Origin: Photorhabdus akhurstii
GTDB lineage: Bacteria > Pseudomonadota > Gammaproteobacteria > Enterobacterales > Enterobacteriaceae
Direction of reading: 5' to 3'
DNA length: 56,207 bases
NCBI RefSeq assembly: GCF_018448925.1
Contig: NZ_RCWE01000029.1
Coordinates: 1-56,207, forward strand
Position numbers and translations under genes: made by a program. Positions 1-9,259 of this stretch are shown here, one piece after another. The notes beneath the pieces are model-generated. The model did no database searches, was not told the DNA's origin, and saw only the letters and a program-made list of their open reading frames with translations. The first letter of the stretch is position 1. Every line of letters begins with the position of its first letter.

Positions 1-647
1 GGCCGAGAGATAGAATTTTCTTGATGATCAGAGAAGATAATGACGAAACACCAAGTGCGTCTGTTGTCATTACTGATCTGAATCAGTTGAATAATCCGTT
101 TATTTTAGTTCCATATGCCAGTGTTCCCAATACTGGCGATAATGAATTATATTATTATAGGGCTGATACAACAGGAAATATCACTATGTCATCTGCCCTC
201 TATTTTAATCTAACGAGGTCAACACCAAATGTACCACCAGAGATTAAGCGTACATTAGCTGTACCTAGAATTTTTAGTCATATACTACAGTTGGAATTCG
301 GCTGGCCAGCTTGGATCAATCTTAACGATATATTAGGTGGAGGATTAGATGCCCATATTACTGTGGATAAAAAAAGTAGAATAGAGGTAAATAATATTAT
401 CAATATACATATTTATGTTAATGGTATTATAAATGATAATCCATCTTCGAAACTTTATTCTATTGATCCTCATAAGGTAACTGCCGAAGAAGTAGCGGCA
501 GGAGAAGCTATTATTCCGCTTGGTCAAGCGCCTTTTGCTAATATAGATTCATATCGTGATGGTACGCCAGGTTCAGTTTATATCACTTACAGCGTAGGCA
601 AAAAGGAATCTAAGATTTGGTTTGGATATATTGATACGGTTCCTTAG
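1..647 (+). CDS. Ig-like tandem paralogue, copy 0 (5' end cut by window)
   Basis: This is the C-terminal part, about 215 residues, of a protein that is nearly identical to the last third of the four complete paralogues downstream. The reading frame runs from base 3 (Pro-Arg-Asp-Arg-Ile-Phe) and is open to the window edge, so the ATG near base 24 is not the true start. The fragment is beta-rich with two predicted Ig-like sandwiches. It ends at IDTVP followed at once by TAG, whereas the paralogues end in a short Pro-Pro-Gly-Gln or similar tail; the early stop comes from a local duplication of the gene's own 3' end. Function unknown; see the copy at 1206 for the family description. Confidence 0.8.
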   Translation, partial: PRDRIFLMIREDNDETPSASVVITDLNQLNNPFILVPYASVPNTGDNELYYYRADTTGNITMSSALYFNLTRSTPNVPPEIKRTLAVPRIFSHILQLEFGWPAWINLNDILGGGLDAHITVDKKSRIEVNNIINIHIYVNGIINDNPSSKLYSIDPHKVTAEEVAAGEAIIPLGQAPFANIDSYRDGTPGSVYITYSVGKKESKIWFGYIDTVP

Positions 648-754
648 ACTCATATCGTGATGGTACGCTAGGCTCAGTTTATATCACTTACAGCGTAGGC
701 GAAAAGTAATCGAAGATTTGGTTTGGATACATTGATACGGTTCCAGTAGGATAA
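648..754 (+). pseudogene. Duplicated 3' tail of the copy 0 Ig-like gene
   Basis: The bases after the stop of copy 0 repeat the preceding ~100 bases: the codons for SYRDG, SVYITYSVG, KIWFGYIDTV and a final stop are recognisable again. The second copy carries an in-frame TAA after GEK, so it is not translated as part of a longer protein. It looks like a slippage or unequal-exchange product between paralogues. Confidence 0.75.
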
Positions 755-785
755 TGAATTTAACGGATTGAGCTTTTACCTGTTT

Positions 786-815
786 ATGGAAAATGCGTAA
801 GCGTTTTCCATTTTT
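786..815 (+). terminator. Rho-independent terminator after copy 0
   Basis: An 11-bp stem (ATGGAAAATGC / GCGTTTTCCAT) with a GTAA loop is followed by a T run. The same hairpin recurs after the copies ending at 4615 and 6563, but is missing after those ending at 2711 and 8489. Confidence 0.75.
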
Positions 816-930
816 CGGGACATGTTTCTTATTGATGAACTGGCGATTTCTTTATTACTGAGCTATAATGTTTTATTAATCGTTGTTATTTTATTTTCAA
901 CCAAGGAATCATGGAATTAATGGTGACAGT

Positions 931-1060
931 ATGAATAATGGCAGGCATGGCGAAAAGCGATTTAGCAATTATTGTAATCTTAATTCCAGATATATTGTAA
1001 CTATATAGGGTATATTTGGATATAAATCTTATTCTTCGAATAGGGGTTTATTGTTATTAC
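931..1060 (+). pseudogene. Decayed 5' end of the 228-aa Ig-like gene, copy 1
   Basis: From ATGAATAATGGCA onward this spacer aligns to the start of the intact gene at 8573, with an internal deletion of roughly 40 bases, frame breaks and stops. Similarity fades after about 130 bases. The bases before the ATG (CATGGA.TTAATGGTGACA) are also shared. Confidence 0.65.
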
Positions 1061-1205
1061 ATTAACAGCTAAAGTAAATGATTTATTTGTGTGACAAACA
1101 GGAAGGAGGTAATAGATAGTAAGAATCGTTGTATAAACGCATTATTTTGACGGAAAATTAAGTGTTTGTTACTGATTGGTGTTTAACTTTAATATGAGGT
1201 CTAAT

Positions 1206-2711
1206 ATGTCGAAACTTACAACAGATATCGTTTCAGGAATAACGGTTTTAGAAGAGTGCCCAGTTGTTATCACTGTGACTTATTCAGGTGATGATACTCA
1301 TAAAGTAACGGAAAAGACCGATATAGTGCACAGTATCCCAGAAAATACCTATTTTGATAATATCCCTCGTATTTCAAGAGATGTCGAAAATAATACTTGC
1401 ACTGCGAAATTTGTTGTTACTGCTAATTCTGGTGCCAGTGATTTCACCATAACATTCTCAATGGATAAGGTTACGGACCCTGATGCTAAATTGGAGAGAG
1501 TATTTCATTTTATTGATAAGAATGATTTTTCGCATGCAGCATTTGAACCCATAATCATTGGTGATTCGTTGATAAAAGACTTGTCTCCGGCAACAGATAA
1601 TGAGGAGCCTTCTGAGTTTAATAGCAGCCTCCTCGTCAATATATATGCGCTGAGTAAAACGAATGAGCTGTTACCCTATTTTCAAATTCCTCTGGTAACA
1701 GATAGGATAGTGCGTATTTTTGGGTATGATGGAGAAAAAATTACGGAAGAAATATCTCCTTTTATTCGAAAATTAAGTATTAATAAATATTATATTAATA
1801 CGGATAAAAACGGTTTTGTTGCTTTAAGGGTTTTCCCCAGTCAGAAAGGGAAGGGGAACTATGCGATTGATATGTTCACAGAATTGCCGGATTTTTCAAA
1901 GAAACCTTTATCAAATATTCTGTTTATTACGGAAGACATTGATCCAATCCTTGCGGCGCCGGATATTGCAGAGCTGGATGGTAATAAATTAACGCCATCA
2001 ATAGGAAATAGCAGTACAGGTTTTCATGTGAGTATCCCATTTTATGAAGGTGTTAGACCGAAAGATAGAATTTTCTTAATGATCAGAGAAGGTAATTACG
2101 AAACGCCAGGTGCGTCTGCCGTAATTACTGGTCTGAATCAGTTGAATAATCCGTTTATTTTAGTTCCATATGCCAGCGTTCCAAATATTGGCGATAATGA
2201 GTTATATTATTATAAGGCTGATGCAACGGGAAATATTACTATGTCATCTGCTCTCTATTTTAATTTAACGAGGTCAGCACCAAATGTACCACCAGAGATT
2301 AATCGTACATTAGCTGCACCCATAATTTTTAGTCATATGCTACAGTTGGATTTTGGCTGGCCAGCTAGGATCAATCTTAACGATATCTTAGGAGGAGGGT
2401 TGGATGCTCATATTGCTGTGGGTAAACGCAGTGGAATAGAAGTAAATAATGTCATTAATGTACGTATTTACGTTAATGGTATTATCAATGAGAATCCATC
2501 TTCGAAACTTTATACTGTTGAACCTCATACGGTAACTGCCGACGAGGTGGCGGCAGGAGAAGCTATTATTCTGCTTGGTCAGGCACCTTTTACTAATGTG
2601 AACTCGTATCGTGATGGTAGGCCAGGTTCGGTTTATATCACTTATAGCGTAGGTCAAAAAGAATCTAAGATTTGGTTTGGATACATTGATACTGTTCCAC
2701 CTGGACAATAA
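1206..2711 (+). CDS. Ig-like tandem paralogue, copy 1 (501 aa)
   Basis: This 501-residue protein is the first complete member of the tandem family. The start is the second ATG of the conserved ATGAGGT..AATATG segment: GAGG lies 6 bases upstream and acts as the ribosome site, and MSKL/MSIL/MSTL is conserved across copies. No signal peptide, membrane segment or autotransporter barrel is visible. The chain is a series of beta-sandwich-like modules: residues about 1-110 (ITVLEECPVVITVTYSG...), 115-255 (IIIGDSLIKDLSP, PYFQIPL, YYINTDKNGF), 260-370 (IPFYEG, IFLMIREG, LYYYKAD) and 375-500 (INLNDILGGGLDAHI, RIYVNGI, SVYITYSVG). Module 3 resembles the repeating Ig-like units of large bacterial adhesins, by pattern only. 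Function unknown; it may bind a surface ligand or be cargo of a non-Sec route. Copies differ mainly in residues about 165-260 and 390-410. Confidence 0.85.
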   Translation: MSKLTTDIVSGITVLEECPVVITVTYSGDDTHKVTEKTDIVHSIPENTYFDNIPRISRDVENNTCTAKFVVTANSGASDFTITFSMDKVTDPDAKLERVFHFIDKNDFSHAAFEPIIIGDSLIKDLSPATDNEEPSEFNSSLLVNIYALSKTNELLPYFQIPLVTDRIVRIFGYDGEKITEEISPFIRKLSINKYYINTDKNGFVALRVFPSQKGKGNYAIDMFTELPDFSKKPLSNILFITEDIDPILAAPDIAELDGNKLTPSIGNSSTGFHVSIPFYEGVRPKDRIFLMIREGNYETPGASAVITGLNQLNNPFILVPYASVPNIGDNELYYYKADATGNITMSSALYFNLTRSAPNVPPEINRTLAAPIIFSHMLQLDFGWPARINLNDILGGGLDAHIAVGKRSGIEVNNVINVRIYVNGIINENPSSKLYTVEPHTVTADEVAAGEAIILLGQAPFTNVNSYRDGRPGSVYITYSVGQKESKIWFGYIDTVPPGQ

Positions 2712-2833
2712 ATTTAACTGATTGAGCTTTTTCTTATTTGTGAACTGGCGATTTCTTTATTACATACTATAATGTTTTATTAATCGTTGTTATTTTATTT
2801 TCAACCAAGGAATCATGGAGCTAATGGTGACAG

Positions 2834-2965
2834 TATGAATAATGGCAGGCATGGCGAAAAGCGATTTAGCAATTATTGTAATCTTAATCCCAGAGATATT
2901 GTAACTATATAGGGTATATTTGGATATAAATCTTATGCTTCGAATAGGGATTTATTGTTATTACA
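2834..2965 (+). pseudogene. Decayed 5' end of the 228-aa Ig-like gene, copy 2
   Basis: Nearly identical to the remnant at 931 and again alignable to the start of the intact gene at 8573. It sits in the 398-base spacer between paralogue copies 1 and 2; this spacer lacks the hairpin terminator seen in its sister spacers. A strong Shine-Dalgarno-like AAGGAGGT occurs at about 3007 with no start codon at a usable distance. Confidence 0.65.
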
Positions 2966-3109
2966 TTAACGGCTAAAGTAAATGATTTATTTGTGTGACA
3001 AACAGGAAGGAGGTAATAGAGAGTAAGCATCGTTGTATAAACGCATTATTTTGATAGAAAATTAAGTGTTTGTTACTTATAGGTGTTTAACTTTAATATG
3101 AGGTTTAAT

Positions 3110-4615
3110 ATGTCAATACTTACAGCAGATATCGTTTCAGGAATAACGGTTTTAGAAGAGTGCCCAGTTGTTATCACTGTGACTTATTCAGGTGATAAGA
3201 CTCATAAAGTAACGGAAACGACTGATATAGTGTACAGTCATCCAGAAAATACCCGTTTTGATGAGACCCCTCGTATTTCAAGGGATGTCAAGAATAATAT
3301 CTGCACTGCAAAATTTGTTGTTACTGCCAATTCTGGTGCCGGTGATTTCACCATAGTATTTTCAATGGATAATACTACGGACCCGAATGCTAAATTGGAA
3401 ATTGCGTTTCATCCTATTGATAAAAATGGTTTTTCACATGCAGCGTTTGAGCCTATCATTATTGGCGATTCGTTGATAAAAGATTTATCTCCGGCAGCAG
3501 ATGATGAGGAGCCTTCTGAATTTAATGGCAACCTCCTTATTAATATCTATGCGTTGAGTGAAAAAAATGAGCCGTTACCCTATTTTCAAATCCCTCTGGT
3601 AATTGATAATTTAGTGCGTATTTTTGGGTATGACGGAGAAAATATTACGGAAGAAATATTGCCTCTTGTTCTAAATTACGATAATAATAAATACTATATT
3701 AATACCGATAAAAATGGTTTTGTTGCTTTAAAGATTTTCCCCAGTAAGAAGGAGAATGGTAATTATACAGTTGATATGTTCACAGAATTGCCGGATTTTT
3801 CAAAGAAACCTTTATCAAATATTCTTTTTATTATAGAGGACATTGATCCAACGCTTGCGGCACCAGATATTGCAGAACTGGATGGTAATAAATTAACTCC
3901 ATCAATAGGAAATAGCAGTACAGGTTTTCATGTGAGTATCCCATTTTATGAAGGTTTTAGACCGAAAGATAGAATTTTCTTAATGATCAGAGAAGATAAT
4001 GCCGAAACGCCAAGTGTGTCTACTGTCATTAGTGATCTGAATCAGTTGGATAATTCGTTTATTTTAGTTCCATATGCTAATATTCAAAATATTGGTGGTA
4101 ATGAGTTATATTATTATATGGCTGATGCAATGGGAAATATCACTATGTCATCTGCCCTCTATTTTGATTTAACGAGTTCAGTACCGAATGAACCACCAGA
4201 GATTAGGCGTATATTAGCGAGACCTAGAATTTTTAATCATAAACGACAGGAGGAGTTTGGTTGGCCAGGTAAGATTAATCTTGAATATATTTTAGGTGGA
4301 GGGTTGGATGCTCATATTGCTGTGGGTAAAAACAACGGAATAGAGGTAAATAGTGTTATCAATATACGTATTTACGTTAATGGTATTGTAAATGAGAATC
4401 CATCCTCAAAGATTTATTCTATTGCTCCTCATACGGTAACTGATGACGAAGTAAAGGCTGGAGAGACTATTATTCTGCTTGGTCAGACGCCTTTTACTAA
4501 TGTAGATTCGTATAGTGATGGTACGCTAGGCTCGGTTTATATCACTTACAGCGTAGGTAAAAAAGAATCTAAGATTTGGTTTGGACAGATTGATACTGTT
4601 CCCCCTAGGAAATAA
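3110..4615 (+). CDS. Ig-like tandem paralogue, copy 2 (501 aa)
   Basis: Second complete member of the tandem family, with the same modular beta-rich layout and the same GAGG-N6-ATG start. Compared with copy 1 the first and third modules are almost unchanged, while the segment after PFVL/PLVL (about residues 185-200) and the stretch KRQEEFGWPGKINLEYILGG are diverged. No secretion signal. The gene is followed by the conserved hairpin terminator, so each copy may be a separate transcription unit. Function unknown. Confidence 0.85.
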   Translation: MSILTADIVSGITVLEECPVVITVTYSGDKTHKVTETTDIVYSHPENTRFDETPRISRDVKNNICTAKFVVTANSGAGDFTIVFSMDNTTDPNAKLEIAFHPIDKNGFSHAAFEPIIIGDSLIKDLSPAADDEEPSEFNGNLLINIYALSEKNEPLPYFQIPLVIDNLVRIFGYDGENITEEILPLVLNYDNNKYYINTDKNGFVALKIFPSKKENGNYTVDMFTELPDFSKKPLSNILFIIEDIDPTLAAPDIAELDGNKLTPSIGNSSTGFHVSIPFYEGFRPKDRIFLMIREDNAETPSVSTVISDLNQLDNSFILVPYANIQNIGGNELYYYMADAMGNITMSSALYFDLTSSVPNEPPEIRRILARPRIFNHKRQEEFGWPGKINLEYILGGGLDAHIAVGKNNGIEVNSVINIRIYVNGIVNENPSSKIYSIAPHTVTDDEVKAGETIILLGQTPFTNVDSYSDGTLGSVYITYSVGKKESKIWFGQIDTVPPRK

Positions 4616-4643
4616 ATTTAACTGATTGAGATTTTATCTGTTT

Positions 4644-4672
4644 ATGGAAAATGCGTAAGCGTTTTCCATTTT
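4644..4672 (+). terminator. Rho-independent terminator after copy 2
   Basis: Same hairpin as at 786 (ATGGAAAATGC, loop GTAA, GCGTTTTCCAT) followed by a short T run. Confidence 0.75.
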
Positions 4673-4786
4673 CCAAGACATGTTGCTTATTTGTGAACTG
4701 GTGATTTATTTATTACCGAGCTATAATATTTTATTAAATGTTTTATTTTATTTTCAATAATAAATTATGGAGTCAATGGATGCAGT

Positions 4787-4915
4787 ATGAATAATGCCAT
4801 GCATGGCGAAAAGTGATTTAACAATTATCCTAATTTTGACCCAAAAATAGGGTGACTATATAGGGTATACTTGGATATGTAGCTTCTACACTGAGTGATG
4901 GATTTATTGTTATTA
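4787..4915 (+). pseudogene. Decayed 5' end of the 228-aa Ig-like gene, copy 3
   Basis: Spacer remnant beginning ATGAATAATGCCATGCATGG and running through ACTATATAGGGTATACTTGG. It is the same decayed segment as at 931 and 2834 with further point changes; stops interrupt every frame. Confidence 0.6.
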
Positions 4916-5060
4916 CAGTAACAGCTAAAGTAAATAATTTATTTATGTGAGAAGTAGGAAGGAGGTAATAAGTAGTAAGTATCGTTGTGGGAGCGCATTA
5001 TTTTTATAAAAATCAAATGCTTATTTATTATTAATGTTTAACTTTGATATGAGGTTTAAT

Positions 5061-6563
5061 ATGTCGACACTTACAGCAGATATTGTTTCAGGAATAACGG
5101 TTTTAGAAGAGTGCCCAGTTGTCATTACGGTGACTTATTCAGGTGATGAGTTACATAAAGTAACGGAAATGACTGATATAGTGTACAGTGACCAGCAAGA
5201 TGTCAGTTTTGATGAGACTCCTCGTATTTCAAGGGATATCAAGAGTAATACCTGCACTGCAAAATTTATTGTTACTGCCAATTCTGGTGCCGGTGATTTT
5301 ACCATAATATTTTCAATGGATAATACTACGGACCCCAATGCTAAATTAGAGATAGCATTTCATCCTATTGATAAAAATGGTTTTTCGCATGCAGCGTTTG
5401 AACCTGTGATTATTGGCGATTCGCTGGTAAAAGACTTATTTCCGGCAGCGGATGATGAGCAACCTTCTGAGTTTAACGGCAGCCTCCTTGTTAATATATA
5501 TGCGCTGAGTAAAACAGATGATCCGTTACCTTATTTTCAAATTCCTTTGGTAACTGATAAGCTAGTTCGTATTTTTGAAGATGGTAGAGGTCAACTTACA
5601 ACAGAAATATTGCCTTTTATTAGAGGATTCAATGGAAATAAATATTACATTAATACGGATAGTAGAGGTTTTGCTGCCTTAAGAATTTTCCCCAGTAGAG
5701 GGGAGGGGAGTAACTACACAGTCAATATGTTTACAGAGTTGCAGGATTTTTTAAGGAAATATTCATCAAATATTCTGTTTATTACAGAAGACATTGCTCC
5801 AACGCTTGCAATGCCAGATATTGAAGAGTTGGACGGTGATAGCTTAACACCATCAGTAGGAAATAGTAGTACAGGTTTTCATGTGAGTATCCCATTTTAT
5901 GAAAGTGTTAAGCCGAGAGATAGAATTTTCTTAATGATCAGAGAAGATAATGATGAAACGCCAAGTGTGTCTACTGTCATTACTGATCTGAATCAGTTGG
6001 ATAGTCCGTTTATTTCAGTTCCATATGCCAGTGTTCCAAATACTGGCGATAATGAGTTATATTATTATATGGCTGATACAACGGGAAATATAACTATGTC
6101 ATCTGCCCTCTATTTTAATTTAACGAGGTCAGTACCAAATCAACCACCAGAGATCAGGCGTACATTAGCAGCACCTAGAATTTTCACTCATAAAGATCAG
6201 GCCGAACTTAAACAGAGAGGTAAGATCAATCTTGTAAAAATTTTAGGGGGAGGGCTAGATGCGCGTATTGCTGTGGGTAAAAAAAATGGAATAGATGTGG
6301 ATAGTATTATCAATGTACGTATTTACGTTAATGGTATTGTCAATCATAGTCCATCTTCAAAAATTTATTCTCTTGAGCCTCATACGGTAACTGCCGATGA
6401 AGTGGCGGCAGGAGAGGTTATTATCCCGCTTGGTCAGGCACCTTTTACGGGTGTAGACTCATATCGTGATGGGCCAGGATTAGTTTATGTCACTTACAGT
6501 GTAAGAATAAAGAACTCCAAGATTTGGTTTGGACTCATTGATACGGTTCCTCCTGGACAGTAG
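5061..6563 (+). CDS. Ig-like tandem paralogue, copy 3 (500 aa)
   Basis: Third complete family member. The start follows GAGGTTTAAT and reads MSTLTADIVSG. It shares the N-terminal module with its sisters. It differs in the middle (EDGRGQLTTEILPFIRGFNGNK, here cited as two blocks: EDGRGQLTTE and ILPFIRGFNGNK) and in KDQAELKQRGKINLVKILGG near residue 390, which is more like copy 4 than copies 1 and 2. This mosaic pattern suggests exchange between copies. No signal peptide or membrane anchor. Function unknown. Confidence 0.85.
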   Translation: MSTLTADIVSGITVLEECPVVITVTYSGDELHKVTEMTDIVYSDQQDVSFDETPRISRDIKSNTCTAKFIVTANSGAGDFTIIFSMDNTTDPNAKLEIAFHPIDKNGFSHAAFEPVIIGDSLVKDLFPAADDEQPSEFNGSLLVNIYALSKTDDPLPYFQIPLVTDKLVRIFEDGRGQLTTEILPFIRGFNGNKYYINTDSRGFAALRIFPSRGEGSNYTVNMFTELQDFLRKYSSNILFITEDIAPTLAMPDIEELDGDSLTPSVGNSSTGFHVSIPFYESVKPRDRIFLMIREDNDETPSVSTVITDLNQLDSPFISVPYASVPNTGDNELYYYMADTTGNITMSSALYFNLTRSVPNQPPEIRRTLAAPRIFTHKDQAELKQRGKINLVKILGGGLDARIAVGKKNGIDVDSIINVRIYVNGIVNHSPSSKIYSLEPHTVTADEVAAGEVIIPLGQAPFTGVDSYRDGPGLVYVTYSVRIKNSKIWFGLIDTVPPGQ

Positions 6564-6592
6564 ATTTAACTGATTGGGCTTTTATTTGTTTA

Positions 6593-6620
6593 TTGGAAAA
6601 TGCGTAAGCGTTTTCCATTT
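6593..6620 (+). terminator. Rho-independent terminator after copy 3
   Basis: TTGGAAAATGC / GCGTTTTCCA hairpin with a GTAA loop and a short T run; same element as at 786 and 4644. Confidence 0.7.
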
Positions 6621-6707
6621 CCCCGGCCATGTTTATTATTGGTGAACTAGCGATTTTTTATTATGGATTATTTTCAATCGATGAATCATGGAGTTAATGG
6701 CGACAGT

Positions 6708-6835
6708 ATGAATAATGGCAAACATGGTGAAAGATGATTTAACAATTACCGCAATCTTAACCATATAGATATTGTGACTATATGGGGTATACTTGGATAT
6801 AAGGCTTATGCTTTGAGTGGGGATTTATTGTTATT
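6708..6835 (+). pseudogene. Decayed 5' end of the 228-aa Ig-like gene, copy 4
   Basis: Fourth spacer remnant. It starts ATGAATAATGGCA and keeps GACTATATGGGGTATACTTGG, aligned to the GTGACTATATATGGTCTGCC part of the intact gene at 8573. No open frame. Confidence 0.6.
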
Positions 6836-6968
6836 ACAGTAACGGCTAAAGTAAATAATTTATTTATGTGAGAAGTAGAAAGGGGGTAATAGATGGTAAG
6901 TATCGTTGTGTAAACGCATTACTGGCGATTTTTACTTATTGATGTTTAACTTTAATATGAGGTTTAAT

Positions 6969-8489
6969 ATGTCGACATTGACAGCAGATATCGTTTCAGG
7001 AATAACGGTTTTAGAAGAATGCCCAGTTGTCATTACTGTGACTTATTCAGGTGATGACACCCATAAAGTAACGGAAACGACTGATATAGCATGCAGTTAC
7101 CCACAAGATTGTAATTTTGGTGAGATTCCTCGTATTTCAAGAGATGTTGAGAAAAATATCTGTACTGCAAAATTTGTTGTTGCCGCTGATTCTGGCGCTA
7201 GTGATTTCACCATAACATTTTCAATGGATAAGGCTACGGACCCTGATGCTAAATTGGAGATTGCGTTTCATTCTATTGATGAAAATGGTTTTTCATACGA
7301 AGGGTTTACCCCTATAATTATTGGAGATTCATGGGTAAAAGATTTATCTCCGGCAGCAGATAATGAGCGACCTTCATCATTCAATGGCAGCCTGCTCATT
7401 AATATGTATGCGTTGAATGAGACAAATGATCCACTTCCCTATTTTCAAATTCCTCTGGTAACTGATAGGGCAGTACGTATTTTTGGGGATGATGGAGAAC
7501 AACTTACGACAGAAATATCGCCTTTTATTAGTGAAAAAGATAATTATCAATATTATATTAATACAGATAGTAATGGTTTTGTTGCCTTAAGAGTTTTCCC
7601 TAAGAAATCTGAGGGGAGTTACTCGGTGAGCATGTTCACAAAACTGCCATCTTTTTCGAAAAACTCTTCATCAAGCATTTTGATGATTACAGAAGATATT
7701 GCTCCAACGCTTCCAGCGCCAAATATTGCAGAACTGACTGGTGATAAATTAACACCACCGCCAGGAAATAGGATCACAAGTTTTAATGCGATTATCCCAT
7801 TCTATGAAGGAGCTGAACCGCTGGATCAAATCTTCTTAATAATTAGAGAAGGTGATAAAGAAACAAAAAGCCAGTCTGCGGTAATTACTGAGTTGTGCCA
7901 GTTGGATAAGCCGTTTATTTTAGTTCCGTATGCCAGTATTCCGAATGTTGGCGATAATGTATTGTATTATTATGTAACTGATAAGACGGGGAAAACAACT
8001 AAGTCATCTGTCCGCTATTTTAATTTAACAGAGGCAGTACCGAATGTGCCACCTGAAATTGAGCGTACATTAGCGGTACCCAGAATTTTCACTCATAAAG
8101 ATCAGGAGGAACTTGGGCAGAAAGCCAGAATCAATCTTGAAACTATTTTAGGCGGGGGATTGGATGCGCATATTGCTGTGGGTAAAAAGAATGGAATAGA
8201 GGTAAATAGTGTTATCAAGATACATGTTTACGTTAACGGCATTGTAAATGAGAATCCATCTTCAAAAACTTATTCTCTTGATCCTCATACGGTAACTGCC
8301 GACGAAGTGGCGGCTGGGGAGGCGATTATTCAGCTTGGTCAAGCGCCTTTTACTAATGTAGATTCGTATAGTGATGGTGCGCCAGGAGCAGTTTATATCA
8401 CTTATAATGTAGGCATGAAATATAGTGAAAGTACAAAGGACTCTAAGATTTGGTATGGACGTATTGATACGGTTCTTCCCGGACAGTAA
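6969..8489 (+). CDS. Ig-like tandem paralogue, copy 4 (506 aa, most diverged)
   Basis: Last member of the array and the most diverged in its middle and C-terminal thirds (SGDKLTPPPGNRITSF-like region, RYFNLTEAVP, and a 6-residue insertion in KYSESTKDSKIWYG near the end). The GAGG-N6-ATG start is conserved. It lacks the hairpin terminator of the other copies and lies only 83 bases upstream of the 228-aa gene, so the two are probably co-transcribed. This is likely the ancestral arrangement from which the upstream units were copied. Function unknown. Confidence 0.85.
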   Translation: MSTLTADIVSGITVLEECPVVITVTYSGDDTHKVTETTDIACSYPQDCNFGEIPRISRDVEKNICTAKFVVAADSGASDFTITFSMDKATDPDAKLEIAFHSIDENGFSYEGFTPIIIGDSWVKDLSPAADNERPSSFNGSLLINMYALNETNDPLPYFQIPLVTDRAVRIFGDDGEQLTTEISPFISEKDNYQYYINTDSNGFVALRVFPKKSEGSYSVSMFTKLPSFSKNSSSSILMITEDIAPTLPAPNIAELTGDKLTPPPGNRITSFNAIIPFYEGAEPLDQIFLIIREGDKETKSQSAVITELCQLDKPFILVPYASIPNVGDNVLYYYVTDKTGKTTKSSVRYFNLTEAVPNVPPEIERTLAVPRIFTHKDQEELGQKARINLETILGGGLDAHIAVGKKNGIEVNSVIKIHVYVNGIVNENPSSKTYSLDPHTVTADEVAAGEAIIQLGQAPFTNVDSYSDGAPGAVYITYNVGMKYSESTKDSKIWYGRIDTVLPGQ

Positions 8490-8572
8490 ATTTAACCGAT
8501 TGAGCTTTAATATTTTATTAAGCGTTATCATTTTATTTTCAATTAATAAATCATGGAGTTAATGGTGACAAT

Positions 8573-9259
8573 ATGAATAACGGCATATCAAGTGTGATTA
8601 TCACAGAAAATGCGGCGATAAGTGATTTAACCGATTACCCTAATCTTAACCCTCAAAATATTGTGACTATATATGGTCTGCCTGGGCATAAATTCTATGC
8701 TACGACATCTATTGGTGCTTCTATTGTCGACGATAACATTAATGTGGATCAGATCATATTGACGTTAGATGAGACTGGAAAAGGACATTTTTATGTTCGT
8801 TCTCCGTTTGAACATAAAAATATTGAAAATAGCGAAGAGTTTTCGGCTTTTTTGATGATTGCTCCACAAAAGGATATCAATAAGGTAATATCTTTTCCGC
8901 TTATTTTTGGTAATTATCGTCAGTCTGATGAAGCTATAGTCTTTACCGCCTATAATTATACTACAGGCGCTCCGGCGGATGGGAAGACGCCTTGCTCGAT
9001 ATATCTTTTTATTGATCGTAAAAATAATGATGATATTAATCAAATCCGTGTAAGAGTTAATAATAATGCACTCATCGATGGTTATAATAAGAACTGGGCA
9101 GATATTCCATTAAAGGAGGATGGTAGTGCGACAGTGAATGTGACTAGCGATACAGTAGGTAAAGTTAGTGTTTGGCTAACAGCGCCTGATTCAGATTCAG
9201 GGGATAAAGTCAATTTTGTTTTATCGTTCAGACCGATTCCAATGGGAGATGAAATATGA
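8573..9259 (+). CDS. Beta-rich Ig-like protein, 228 aa
   Basis: This hypothetical protein has no signal peptide and no membrane segment. It shares its layout with the C-terminal ~200 residues of the next gene (IVTIYGLPGHKF versus LVAVYGPPGKRL; AYNYTTGAPADGKTPCSIYLFIDR versus AFTSEVPADGVSVCSGYVIVDR), so the two are diverged duplicates of one module. The APADG..PC..YLFIDR block resembles the start of bacterial Ig-like (Big_1-type) modules. The stop overlaps the next start (ATGA). Decayed copies of its 5' end lie in the four spacers upstream. Function unknown. Confidence 0.8.
   Translation: MNNGISSVIITENAAISDLTDYPNLNPQNIVTIYGLPGHKFYATTSIGASIVDDNINVDQIILTLDETGKGHFYVRSPFEHKNIENSEEFSAFLMIAPQKDINKVISFPLIFGNYRQSDEAIVFTAYNYTTGAPADGKTPCSIYLFIDRKNNDDINQIRVRVNNNALIDGYNKNWADIPLKEDGSATVNVTSDTVGKVSVWLTAPDSDSGDKVNFVLSFRPIPMGDEI

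Larger units (their letters stand above)
1..8489 (+). repeat. Tandem gene array, period about 1.9 kb
   Basis: Start codons of the complete copies lie at 1206, 3110, 5061 and 6969, giving periods of 1904, 1951 and 1908 bases. Both genes and spacers are repeated, so the amplified unit is one Ig-like gene plus its terminator plus the first ~130 bases of the next gene. Near-identical blocks in coding and spacer DNA point to recent amplification with ongoing exchange. Confidence 0.85.

Noticed and set aside
1206-8489. Inverse autotransporter or invasin genes
   Set aside because: No signal peptide, LysM or beta-barrel domain; only Ig-like modules are visible.
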